This document shows, in pieces, positions 15,928 to 24,306 of a stretch of 44,429 bases of DNA. The stretch is from Rhizobium sp. PDO1-076 (lineage in GTDB: Bacteria; Pseudomonadota; Alphaproteobacteria; Rhizobiales; Rhizobiaceae), in the NCBI RefSeq assembly GCF_000247475.1, contig NZ_AHZC01000188.1, forward strand, positions 1-44,429, written 5' to 3'. The position numbers and the translations under genes are program-made. Under the pieces are notes generated by a model. The model saw only the letters and a program-made list of their open reading frames with translations, ran no database searches and was not told where the DNA came from. Position 1 is the first letter of the stretch. Each line of letters starts with the position of its first letter.

Positions 15928-17514
15928 TCAGAAATCCGTCGGCACGCCGCCTTCTTCCTTGCGTCTTGCAACGAAGGCGTCGAGTTCTTCTTCGACGGCC
16001 GGATCGATCGGCGGGCGCTCGTAGCGCGCCAGCGTTTCCTTGAAGATCCGATTGGCGTGATCGTAAGTCGTTGGCCGGCCGGCATCCGTCCAGGTCTCGA
16101 AATTGCGCCAGTCGGACAGGATCGGCGAATAGAAGGCATTCTCGTAGCGGGAAAGCGTGTGGGCGGTGCCGAAATAGTGGCCGCCGGGGCCGACGTCGCG
16201 CACGGCATCGAGCGCCAGCGCGTCCTGGCTGACATCGAGCGGTGTCAAAAATTCGGCGACCATCTGCAGCATGTCGACATCGAGGATGAACTTCTCGAAG
16301 GATGCCGTCAGGCCGCCTTCGCTCCAGCCGGCCGAATGCATGATGAAATTGCCGCCGCCCTGGGTGAGCGCCCAGAGCGAAAGCGCCGATTCGTAGGCCG
16401 CCTGGGCGTCGAGCGTGTTCGAGGCATTGGTGTTGGATGTGCGGTAGGGCACGCCATAACGCCGTGCAAGCTGGCCGCCCGCGATGACGGCCTTCATGTA
16501 TTCCGGCGTGCCGAAGGCGGGCGCGCCACTCTTCATGTCGACATTCGAGGTGAAGCCGCCATACATCACCGGCGCGCCCTTGCGCACCATCTGGGTGAAG
16601 GCGATACCGCAAAGTGCCTCGGCATTCTGCTGGACCAGGGCGCCGGCAATGGTCACGGGCGCCATGGCGCCAGCCAGCGTGAACGGCGTCACGACGACGA
16701 CCTGGTTGCGCGACGACATTTCGATGATGCCCTGTAGCATCGGGCCGTCGAGACGCAGCGGCGAGGACGAGTTGATGATGGTGAACAGTGACGGTTCCGT
16801 TTCCAGCTGTTCCATCGATACCCCGCGGCCGATGCGAGCGATCTCGATGCCGTCGATATTGCGCTGCTGGCCAAGCGAATAACAATGGAAGACCTTGTCG
16901 GTCAGCTTGACCATGTCGGACAGGCAATCGAGATGGCGGACGGAGGCGTGGATGTCGATCGGCTCGACCGGATAACCGCCGGTGGTGTGGATGATGTCGT
17001 AGGATTGGGCGAGCTTGACCAGTTTGCGGAAGTCTTCCTGGTTGCCGGCGCGGCGCCCGCCTTCGCGGTCGGCAACGAAGGGTGCCGAGGCGATCTGGGC
17101 GAAGACGAGGTTGTTGCCGCCGATCTGGACATTGCGGGCCGGGTTGCGGGCATGCATGGTGAATTCCGACGGTGCCGAAGCGATCAGATCCATGATCATG
17201 CCGCGATCGAAGCGGACGCGCTCGGTGCCTTCGGTGACGGTGGCACCGGCTGCCTTCATCATGGCGCGGGCCTCTGGCAGCATGATGTCCATCCCGATTT
17301 CCTCGAGAATGGTCAGCGATGCCTCGTGGATGTCGTCCAGCGTCTGCGGGTCCAGCAGTTCGGTCTTGGCGAGCCGGTTGACGAGATTGCGGTATTTCGA
17401 TGCACTTGACGAACGCACGCGTTCGCCGCCGCGTCCACCGCTGCGCCGGCGCCGTTCGGAACCGCCGGAAGGGGTTTCAGTCTCGGGCAAGGCAGAGGGG
17501 GTAATGTCGCTCAT
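15928..17514 (-). CDS. MttB-family (trimethylamine/betaine) methyltransferase homologue without pyrrolysine
   Basis: The 528-residue protein is a full-length member of the trimethylamine methyltransferase MttB superfamily (TIM barrel; segments such as LVFAQIASAPFVADREGGRR and GVPYRTSNTNASNTLDAQAA). Archaeal MttB needs pyrrolysine at an in-frame TAG, but here the frame is open throughout, as in non-Pyl homologues that use quaternary amines such as glycine betaine. The N-terminus (about 40 residues) is a low-complexity, Arg/Gly-rich extension. ATG at 17514 is preferred to a TTG two codons upstream. No corrinoid-binding protein, which methyltransferases of this group need, is encoded beside it. 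The substrate is unknown. Confidence 0.9.
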   Translation of the reverse strand: MSDITPSALPETETPSGGSERRRRSGGRGGERVRSSSASKYRNLVNRLAKTELLDPQTLDDIHEASLTILEEIGMDIMLPEARAMMKAAGATVTEGTERVRFDRGMIMDLIASAPSEFTMHARNPARNVQIGGNNLVFAQIASAPFVADREGGRRAGNQEDFRKLVKLAQSYDIIHTTGGYPVEPIDIHASVRHLDCLSDMVKLTDKVFHCYSLGQQRNIDGIEIARIGRGVSMEQLETEPSLFTIINSSSPLRLDGPMLQGIIEMSSRNQVVVVTPFTLAGAMAPVTIAGALVQQNAEALCGIAFTQMVRKGAPVMYGGFTSNVDMKSGAPAFGTPEYMKAVIAGGQLARRYGVPYRTSNTNASNTLDAQAAYESALSLWALTQGGGNFIMHSAGWSEGGLTASFEKFILDVDMLQMVAEFLTPLDVSQDALALDAVRDVGPGGHYFGTAHTLSRYENAFYSPILSDWRNFETWTDAGRPTTYDHANRIFKETLARYERPPIDPAVEEELDAFVARRKEEGGVPTDF

Positions 17515-17724
17515 GGTCAATCCATTGTGTTGATTTCGACATCATTTTTGACAGTTTCCGATCGCGATGCGCGTTGCCATTTGCGACCAATCGCTGGCTG
17601 TTCTGGAACATCGCCGTACGAGCGGCTGGTGCTTTGACCGTGATGACGTATTTTCGAAGTGTTTCATGAAGGCCGGTTACTCCACGTTTACCATTCCGCG
17701 TCATTGATCGAGGAGTACAAAAAG

Positions 17725-20541
17725 TTGAATCGGGGAGCCGCGTTGCTCAACCTAGTCCGCGAAAAAATCGTCGCGATCGAGCAGCCTTCCTTTGTCAAGG
17801 ATAGCGAGCTTCGCTACGTTGCGGTCAACGGTGCCTACGCCCGTCTCTTCGACCTTGCTGAAAGCCGCTTCATCGGACGTACCGATCGTGAGGTTTTCGG
17901 CGCGTTTGCCGATGATATGCGCGACGATCGCGAGCGCCGTGTCGTGGTGTTTGGAGAGGATGAAAGCCTGTCCTTGCGGTCTCGGTCGGGTGAGCTGCAC
18001 GGTGTTCTCCGCCTCGAGCGCTTCCTTGATGACGACAATTCCATCTTCGTCTTCGGCTTTGTCGAGCCCGCCGAAGAGGGTTCGATGCCCACGGCGGAGA
18101 CCACCCGGCCCGCCGTGGGCATGCCGGCGCCGCAGGTCGGCTTTTCTGCAGCAGAAAAGACGGCCGCTGCCGGGCAGGTGCTACCTGCCGGTGCCGAGCG
18201 GCTGCACCGTCATCTCGAAAGCCTGATGATGGCCATGCCGGTGGGCATCCTCATCCTCGATGAGACGATGCGGATCGAATATGTGAATGCCGCCGTCTAC
18301 CGGATGGTCGCGCTGGATGATCTTCTCGATGTCGTCGGCATGTCCTATCGCGACTACATGATGGTCGTGCACACCCGTCACAAGCGGGCAGATGGGCCGG
18401 ACGAGATAACAAGGCTCGTCGAGGCGCGGGTTGCGGCGCTCAGCAGTCCAGACGATGCACCGCTGACCTATGCCAGGACGCCGGAAGGGCTGACCGTCGT
18501 TGTCAGCAACCGCAAGCTGGCTGACGGCAAGATACTGGTGACCTATACAGACATTACCGATCTTGCCGAGCGAGAGGAGGAGACCGCGCTCTACCGGGCA
18601 ACGCTGGAACAGATGCCGGTGCCGGTGTTCATCCGCGATGCTGAACGCAGACTGATTTATGTCAATGCTGCCTATGAGGCGCTGCAGGATCAGCGACGCG
18701 AAGACGTCTACGGCATGAAAGAGGATGATATGTTCCCGTTGAGCGGTGCCATGCTCCGCGAGGAGCACCAGCGCATTCTCGACCACGGCGAATTTGCCGA
18801 GCGGGCGCGTGATATCGTTATCCCCGGAGGCCGGGAAATTTCCGTGATCACGCGGCTTAGCCGGATCACGACGACGTCGAGGAAGCACTATCTCGTCGGC
18901 TCGGTGATGGATGTTTCCGTGCTCAAGGAGCGCGAGCAGGCGCTGCTGCTTGCCCGTAAACGTTCCGAGGCCCTGTATGCCGATATCATCAGCATGTTGC
19001 GGATCATGCCGGTCGGCGTCGTGATTCTGAACGACGACCTGATCGTTGAATTTGCCAATGAAAAATGCCGGGAGATCTGGTGCTGGCCGGAGGACATGCC
19101 GATCGATGGCCTGTCGTTCCGTGACTATTGCGAGATCAACATCAGTCGTGGTTGGAACTGGCCGGGTCACTCCTTCGAGGAAGGCTACCAAAAGCGCGTT
19201 GCCCAGTTCAAGGCGCTGCAGGGATCGCAGACAACCGAGCTTGCCTATGAGGACGGGAAATATGTGCTGGCGAGCATTACCCGGCTGAATGACCAGAAAA
19301 TCCTGCTGACCTATTCAGACCTGACCGAGATGCGCAGCCGCGAGCGAGAGATCGGCGAGGCGCGCGAACAGCTTGAACGGCTCGGGCTGTTCATGCAGGA
19401 CGCAATGGCGCTGATGTCGCAAGGGCTCATCGTCATCGAAAACGACGTCATCACCGATGCCAACCAGTCATTCTCGCGTATTCTCGACCTCCCGGCCGGT
19501 TTGGCCGATCAGGGCCAGAAATGGTACAAATGCTTCCAGTTCTGCGCACAGCGCGGCGATTTCGGCGATGACCCGGCGACGCTGTTGCAGCAGTGGCAGG
19601 AGAAGCTTCGCCTGACGACCGGCTTCAGCACCACTTTCCTGGCGAATGGCAAGACCTGGGTGCAGATGGAAGTCACCTTCGGTGGCAGTGGCCACTGGGT
19701 CGTGGTGCTGACTGATGTCAGTGAGATCAAGGAGCGCGAGGCCGAGCTTGAGGTGCTGCTGGCGAAAAGCGAAGCGGCAGACAGGGCGAAGTCGGAGTTT
19801 CTCGCCAATATGAGTCACGAGATTCGCACTCCGATGAACGGCGTTCTCGGTATGGCCGAGCTCCTGTCAAAGTCGATCCTGGATACGCGGCAAAAGACCT
19901 TTGTCGATATCATCGTCAAATCCGGCAATGCGTTGCTGACGATCATCAATGATATCCTTGATTTCTCGAAGATCGATGCCGGCCAGCTTCGCTTGCGCAA
20001 GGCGCCCTTTGATCCGGTCGAAGCGATCGAGGATGTGGCGACACTGTTATCGGCGGCGGCCTCGGAAAAGGATATCGAGCTGCTGGTCTCGGGCGACCAG
20101 GCGGTCCGTCATACGGTTCTGGGCGATCCCGGCCGGTTCCGGCAGATTGTCACCAATCTGGTCGGCAATGCGATCAAGTTCACCGAAAAGGGCCATGTCC
20201 TGATCGATGTTTCGACCCGGCCACTGGGCGGTGGGGAGGAGCATGTTGCAGCTTCGCATCGAGGACACGGGCATCGGCATTGCACCGGACATGCAAATGC
20301 AGATCTTCGACAAGTTCTCGCAGGTCGATACGTCCTCGACGCGCCGTCACGAGGGCACGGGTCTTGGCCTTGCGATTACGTCCGGGTTGGTCAATCTGTT
20401 CGGTGGCTCGCTTACGCTTCAATCCGAACCCGGTCACGGTTCGATCTTCACTGTCGAGATCCCGATGCAGATCGTTGCCGATCGCAACCGGCAGAAGACC
20501 ATCCCGCCGAGCGTCAAGGATGCACGGGTGCTGGTAGTTGA
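17725..20541 (+). CDS. multi-PAS hybrid histidine kinase, N-terminal part up to a frameshift
   Basis: The frame encodes about five PAS-like units (each with patterns such as MPVGILILDETMRIEYVNAA, MPVPVFIRDAERRLIYVNAA and MPVGVVILNDDLIVEFANEK), then a histidine phosphoacceptor domain (FLANMSHEIRTPMNGVLGMA, phosphoacceptor about residue 698) and the first half of the ATPase domain through the N box (TNLVGNAIKFTEKG). No membrane helix is seen, so it is a cytoplasmic sensor. The expected continuation of the ATPase domain is in another frame after the run GGGG at 20233-20236; the last roughly 100 residues of this frame are not family-like. TTG at 17725, nine bases after AGGAG, is the likely start; a GTG at 17659 is possible. 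Confidence 0.85.
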   Translation: MNRGAALLNLVREKIVAIEQPSFVKDSELRYVAVNGAYARLFDLAESRFIGRTDREVFGAFADDMRDDRERRVVVFGEDESLSLRSRSGELHGVLRLERFLDDDNSIFVFGFVEPAEEGSMPTAETTRPAVGMPAPQVGFSAAEKTAAAGQVLPAGAERLHRHLESLMMAMPVGILILDETMRIEYVNAAVYRMVALDDLLDVVGMSYRDYMMVVHTRHKRADGPDEITRLVEARVAALSSPDDAPLTYARTPEGLTVVVSNRKLADGKILVTYTDITDLAEREEETALYRATLEQMPVPVFIRDAERRLIYVNAAYEALQDQRREDVYGMKEDDMFPLSGAMLREEHQRILDHGEFAERARDIVIPGGREISVITRLSRITTTSRKHYLVGSVMDVSVLKEREQALLLARKRSEALYADIISMLRIMPVGVVILNDDLIVEFANEKCREIWCWPEDMPIDGLSFRDYCEINISRGWNWPGHSFEEGYQKRVAQFKALQGSQTTELAYEDGKYVLASITRLNDQKILLTYSDLTEMRSREREIGEAREQLERLGLFMQDAMALMSQGLIVIENDVITDANQSFSRILDLPAGLADQGQKWYKCFQFCAQRGDFGDDPATLLQQWQEKLRLTTGFSTTFLANGKTWVQMEVTFGGSGHWVVVLTDVSEIKEREAELEVLLAKSEAADRAKSEFLANMSHEIRTPMNGVLGMAELLSKSILDTRQKTFVDIIVKSGNALLTIINDILDFSKIDAGQLRLRKAPFDPVEAIEDVATLLSAAASEKDIELLVSGDQAVRHTVLGDPGRFRQIVTNLVGNAIKFTEKGHVLIDVSTRPLGGGEEHVAASHRGHGHRHCTGHANADLRQVLAGRYVLDAPSRGHGSWPCDYVRVGQSVRWLAYASIRTRSRFDLHCRDPDADRCRSQPAEDHPAERQGCTGAGS

Positions 20542-21418
20542 CGACAATGCCGTCAATCGACGGATCGTCACCGAGCAACTGTCGATCTGGGGCTTCGATG
20601 GACTGGCCGTCGAGGACGGGGAAACCGCGCTGAAGATCCTGGCCGAGGCATTCAATACCGGCCTGCATATCGACGTGGTGATCATCGACTATCACATGCC
20701 GGTGATGAACGGCATCGATGTGGCGCGGGCAATCCGCAGCGACGGCCGTTTCGATGACCTTGCGCTGATCTTCCTGACATCGATGGATATGGTCGGAGAC
20801 GACCAGATCTTCCAGAGCCTGAAGGTCCAGGCGCATCTGATGAAGCCGGCTCGCGCCAATCTTCTGAAGGGGGCGATCATCGATGTTGTGCGAGCCGCGC
20901 AGATCCACGGCGGCTTGCCGCTGCGGGCGCCGGCAACGCCGCCAGTGCTTCCTGCTTCAAGCCAGCCCAGCGCAGGCCTGGGGGTGGGCGAGGCCGGATA
21001 CCAGCCGGTGCGTGAGCGGTTGAAGGTTCTGATCGCGGAAGACAATCAGGTCAATCAGATCGTTTTTCGCCAGATTCTCAGCAGCAGCGATATCGATTAT
21101 CGCATCGTCAGCAATGGCGAGGATGTTCTGAATGCGCTGCATGATACGGGGGCGGATCTGATCCTGATGGATGTCTCGATGCCGGTCATGAACGGGCACC
21201 AGACGACCGTGATCATTCGCGCGCAGGAAAGTCGGCGCGGCTTGGGCGAACATGTGCCGATCGTCGGTATCACGGCACATGCGCTGGATAGCGATCGCGA
21301 AGCCTGCCTTGCATCCGGCATGGACGATTACCTGTCGAAGCCGATCAGCCCGGAACTGCTGATGCGCAAGATCGAGCAGTGGAGCGCAGGCTTCAGCCGA
21401 TCGGCGGCCCGGCGCTAA
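20243..21418 (+). CDS. multi-PAS hybrid histidine kinase, C-terminal part after the frameshift
   Basis: This frame continues the kinase: ATPase G1 box (RIEDTGIGIAPDMQ), F box (FDKFSQVD), G2 box (GTGLGLAI), and then two receiver domains. The first has IIDYHMPVMNG as its phosphorylation site and the second LILMDVSMPVMNG; both have the usual acidic start (VVDDNAVNRR and IAEDNQVNQI). Removing one base from GGGG at 20233-20236 joins it cleanly to the previous frame. Read independently, an ATG at 20243 lies three to four bases after GGAGG, so separate translation is possible, but the product would hold only half an ATPase domain. It ends two bases before the convergent mnmD gene. Confidence 0.82.
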   Translation: MLQLRIEDTGIGIAPDMQMQIFDKFSQVDTSSTRRHEGTGLGLAITSGLVNLFGGSLTLQSEPGHGSIFTVEIPMQIVADRNRQKTIPPSVKDARVLVVDDNAVNRRIVTEQLSIWGFDGLAVEDGETALKILAEAFNTGLHIDVVIIDYHMPVMNGIDVARAIRSDGRFDDLALIFLTSMDMVGDDQIFQSLKVQAHLMKPARANLLKGAIIDVVRAAQIHGGLPLRAPATPPVLPASSQPSAGLGVGEAGYQPVRERLKVLIAEDNQVNQIVFRQILSSSDIDYRIVSNGEDVLNALHDTGADLILMDVSMPVMNGHQTTVIIRAQESRRGLGEHVPIVGITAHALDSDREACLASGMDDYLSKPISPELLMRKIEQWSAGFSRSAARR

Positions 21419-21420
21419 CG

Positions 21421-22143
21421 TCAGGCAGACCGCGTTCCGCACAGCATTTCGCGTTTTCCGGCAAAGCCGGGACGACGCTCGAGGGCGTAGCCTGCGGCGA
21501 TCAGGTTTCGACGCACGAAACCGGCGGCCGCATAGGTCGCAAAACTTCCGCCCGGCACCGTATGGTCAAACACGCGCTGCATCAGTTCGGCTGACCACAT
21601 GGCGCTGTTTTTCGACGGTGCGAAACCATCGAGGAACCAGGCGTCAAAAGTGAAGGTGCTGGCGCTCAAGTTTGTAAAAGCATCGCCACAGATGACGCTG
21701 AGCGTTGTCTGTTCGTCCAGTTCGACCGTCACCGTGCCGGCCGGTGCCTGCGGCCATTTCGCCACCAGCACCTGCCGTTCCGCATCTATTTCAGGCCAGC
21801 GCGACAGTGCCCGGTCGATTTCGTCTGCCTGCATCGGATAGAGTTCGAAGGAGACGAAATGCAGATGGCTGCCGGGCCGGCGATGTTCCTTCCACCGGCG
21901 CCAAGTCTCGCAGGCATTGAGGCCGGTGCCGAAACCAAGCTCGCCGATGCGGAACGCCTGCGCCGTCTGCCAACGGGCGGGCAGTCCATTGCCGGCGTGG
22001 AAGACATGGCCGCATTCAAGCCGGCCGTCTGTCTGGCAATAAAAGTGATCGCCAAAGGCGGTCGAATAGGGCATATCGCCGTCGTGCCAGGTCAGCGGTT
22101 GCGGGGTCTCGCCGGGTTCCGGCGTCATATTGGAATGGGTCAT
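21421..22143 (-). CDS. mnmD: MnmD-type tRNA 5-aminomethyl-2-thiouridine methyltransferase
   Basis: The 240-residue protein is a DUF752-type SAM-dependent methyltransferase, equal to the N-terminal domain of E. coli MnmC. It has the start LTWHDGDMPYSTAFGDHFYC, the SAM-binding ELGFGTGLNACETW and the conserved FDAWFLDGFAPSKNSAMWS. It methylates nm5s2U to mnm5s2U at tRNA position 34, tuning decoding of Lys, Glu and Gln codons. ATG at 22143 was chosen; an ATG at 22128 is possible, and neither has a strong ribosome site. It faces away from an FAD oxidoreductase whose start lies three bases away, which could be the oxidase half of MnmC. Confidence 0.9.
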   Translation of the reverse strand: MTHSNMTPEPGETPQPLTWHDGDMPYSTAFGDHFYCQTDGRLECGHVFHAGNGLPARWQTAQAFRIGELGFGTGLNACETWRRWKEHRRPGSHLHFVSFELYPMQADEIDRALSRWPEIDAERQVLVAKWPQAPAGTVTVELDEQTTLSVICGDAFTNLSASTFTFDAWFLDGFAPSKNSAMWSAELMQRVFDHTVPGGSFATYAAAGFVRRNLIAAGYALERRPGFAGKREMLCGTRSA

Positions 22144-22146
22144 GCA

Positions 22147-23319
22147 ATGTCCGATAAATCGGCTTCGATCTCCGGTCAATTGCAGACCGACCTGCTGATC
22201 ATCGGCGGCGGCATCATGGGCCTATGGGCAGCCATGCAGGCCGAGCGACGCGGGATCCGGACATTGCTGGTCGATGGCGGACCTTTTGCCGGCGGCGCAA
22301 GCGGCGGTCTGCTCGGGGCGCTGATGCCGCATATGCCGGACAAGTGGAACGAAAAGAAGCAGTTGCAGTTCGATGCTTTGCTGTCGCTGGAAGGCGAAAT
22401 CGCAGCGCTTGAAGCAGACACCGGGCTGTCTGCCGGCTACCGTCGCTCCGGTCGTCTGATCCCGCTGCCTAAACCGCATTTGCGGGCGATTGCCGAGCGG
22501 CATTCAGGCGAAGCGCTGAGCAACTGGCATCAAGGTGACGATCAGTTCTTCTGGAATGTCCTTGAATCTTCGCCTTGTGGGGCAGGATGGCCAGCGGATG
22601 AGTTTTCGGCCGGCGGACTGGTGCTGGATACATTTGCGGCGCGCGTTTCGCCGCGCGGCTTAACGCGGATGATCGCCGAACGCCTGCGCAAAACGAAATG
22701 TGTGCGGGTTGTCGAAGGCTGTGGTGTCGAGCGCATCGACGTTGCCTCAGGGACCGCAACGCTTGGTGACGGTTCGACCATCGCCTTCGGCCATACGGTG
22801 ATTGCCGCAGGGCACCAGTCCTTTCCCTTGCTGTCATCGTTCGGTCCGAAGCTGGAAAAACCGCTCGGCCAGCCAGTCAAGGGGCAGGCGGCATTGCTGA
22901 GGGCGGATGTTTCGCCGGACCTGCCGCTGCTTTATCTGGACGGGCTCTATATCGTGCCGCACGAGGGCGGGCAGCTGGCGATCGGCAGCACCAGCGAGAA
23001 CTGTTTCGGCGAGCCGTATTCCACGGACGGACTGCTGGACGATCTGCTCGCCCGCGCATGCCAGCTCGCGCCTATGCTGGGCGGTGCCGAGGTGATCGAG
23101 CGCTGGGCCGGACTGCGGCCGAAGGCGGTGGATCGCGACCCGATGGTCGGCGTGCATCCCGATGCCGACAGAGTGGTGGCTTTGACCGGCGGTTTCAAGG
23201 TCAGCTTCGGGCTCGCGCATGTGCTGGCGGATGCAGCGCTCGATGCGGTCGAAGGCAAGGCGATGTCCCTGCCGGAGAGTTTTTCGCTCGCCCATCATCT
23301 GCGCGTGGCCGCTGGCTGA
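22147..23319 (+). CDS. FAD-dependent oxidoreductase (DAO family), possible MnmC oxidase half
   Basis: The 390-residue protein begins with a Rossmann dinucleotide site (LLIIGGGIMGLWAAMQAERR, glycines at about 20-25) and carries the DAO-family segment GGASGGLLGALMPHMPDKWN, a central substrate domain and a C-terminal FAD-contact segment (ERWAGLRPKAVDRDPMVGVH). FAD enzymes of this family oxidise amines; the MnmC oxidase domain converts cmnm5s2U to nm5s2U in tRNA. The divergent mnmD neighbour supports that role, but ordinary glycine or amino acid oxidases have the same fold, so the link is inference. ATG at 22147 follows the conserved start; the frame upstream is a shadow of mnmD. Confidence 0.88.
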   Translation: MSDKSASISGQLQTDLLIIGGGIMGLWAAMQAERRGIRTLLVDGGPFAGGASGGLLGALMPHMPDKWNEKKQLQFDALLSLEGEIAALEADTGLSAGYRRSGRLIPLPKPHLRAIAERHSGEALSNWHQGDDQFFWNVLESSPCGAGWPADEFSAGGLVLDTFAARVSPRGLTRMIAERLRKTKCVRVVEGCGVERIDVASGTATLGDGSTIAFGHTVIAAGHQSFPLLSSFGPKLEKPLGQPVKGQAALLRADVSPDLPLLYLDGLYIVPHEGGQLAIGSTSENCFGEPYSTDGLLDDLLARACQLAPMLGGAEVIERWAGLRPKAVDRDPMVGVHPDADRVVALTGGFKVSFGLAHVLADAALDAVEGKAMSLPESFSLAHHLRVAAG

Positions 23320-23498
23320 GCCGGTCTTCTGTCCACGCCGAAACCGCAGGGTCATTGGGCGGACCCAGCTTTGCATCGATCAGTAATGATAGGGCGGATG
23401 CTTGCACGCTTCGTAATACTGTCACGCAAATCACCTAACCACTGGGTTGCAACGGCACATGCTAATGTGCCTTCAGCGCGCCAGGATGAGGTGATCGC

Positions 23499-24206
23499 AT
23501 GCGCTATGCCATATGTTTCACACCGCCTTCCGGGGACCCCTTGACGCTGGCTGCGGCCAGCTGGCTCGGGCGTAACGTCTATTCCGGCTATCCTGTGGAT
23601 CATCCGGGATTGAAAGGGCTCGGCATCCACGAAATTGCCTTTCATACCGCCATGCCAAGGCGCGTCGGCTTCCATGCAACGTTCAAAGCACCATTCAGGC
23701 TGAGCGAGGGCAGCAGCGAAACCGCATTGCTGCGCGAACTGATGCATTTCGCCGGGACAATGGAGCCAGTGGTCCTGGACGGGTTGAATGTCGGTCGGAT
23801 CGGTGACGTCTACGGCCTGGTGCTGGATCGCCCATGCGCGGAGATTGACTATCTCGCGGCCTCCGTGGTCCAGGCATTTGATGGCTTCCGGGCCCCGCTG
23901 ACGGAGATGGAAATCGAACGTCGCAACCCGGAGCGTCTGTCGGCGCCGCAATTTTCCAATCTGCACCGTTGGGGCCATGCCTATGTCATGGATGAGTTTC
24001 GATTTCATATGACCCTGACCGGGCCACTTCTGGCGCGCGATTTCTCGCGCATCGAACAGGCAATGCGGGCGCATTTCGATCAGTCTCTCAGCGAGCCGGT
24101 CGTGGTTTCCAATCTGGCGCTGTTCATTGAGCCGGAGCAGGGCGCTCCGTTCGTCGTGCATTCGCTGCATCCGATGGGCCGGGTGTCCAATCGCAAGACC
24201 GCCTGA
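23499..24206 (+). CDS. DUF1045 protein, predicted 2H phosphoesterase
   Basis: The 235-residue protein matches the DUF1045 family, whose members occur in phosphonate operons and beside purine genes in rhizobia. Two paired histidine motifs typical of 2H (ligT-like) phosphoesterases are visible: His59-Ala-Thr in RVGFHATFKAPF and His170-Met-Thr in EFRFHMTLTGPL. It should hydrolyse or ligate a cyclic or phosphate ester in the cytoplasm. There is no phosphonate gene in the window, and puuE follows 100 bases downstream on the same strand, so a role linked to purine or nucleotide breakdown is possible. The natural substrate is unknown. Confidence 0.88.
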   Translation: MRYAICFTPPSGDPLTLAAASWLGRNVYSGYPVDHPGLKGLGIHEIAFHTAMPRRVGFHATFKAPFRLSEGSSETALLRELMHFAGTMEPVVLDGLNVGRIGDVYGLVLDRPCAEIDYLAASVVQAFDGFRAPLTEMEIERRNPERLSAPQFSNLHRWGHAYVMDEFRFHMTLTGPLLARDFSRIEQAMRAHFDQSLSEPVVVSNLALFIEPEQGAPFVVHSLHPMGRVSNRKTA

Positions 24207-24306
24207 TCCAAGTTGCTGCTGCGCTGCAGCGAGAAACGGTCTTTTGCGTCTCGACAGAAGACCTCCGTCTGCTTAGCCTCATGGCCAAAATAGTAGAGGT
24301 GATTTG

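Noticed and set aside
20207-20242. Upstream ATG at 20207 as the start of a separate histidine-kinase gene
   Set aside because: It has no ribosome site and adds twelve unconserved residues; the ATG at 20243 or a frameshift joining the two halves explains the sequence better.
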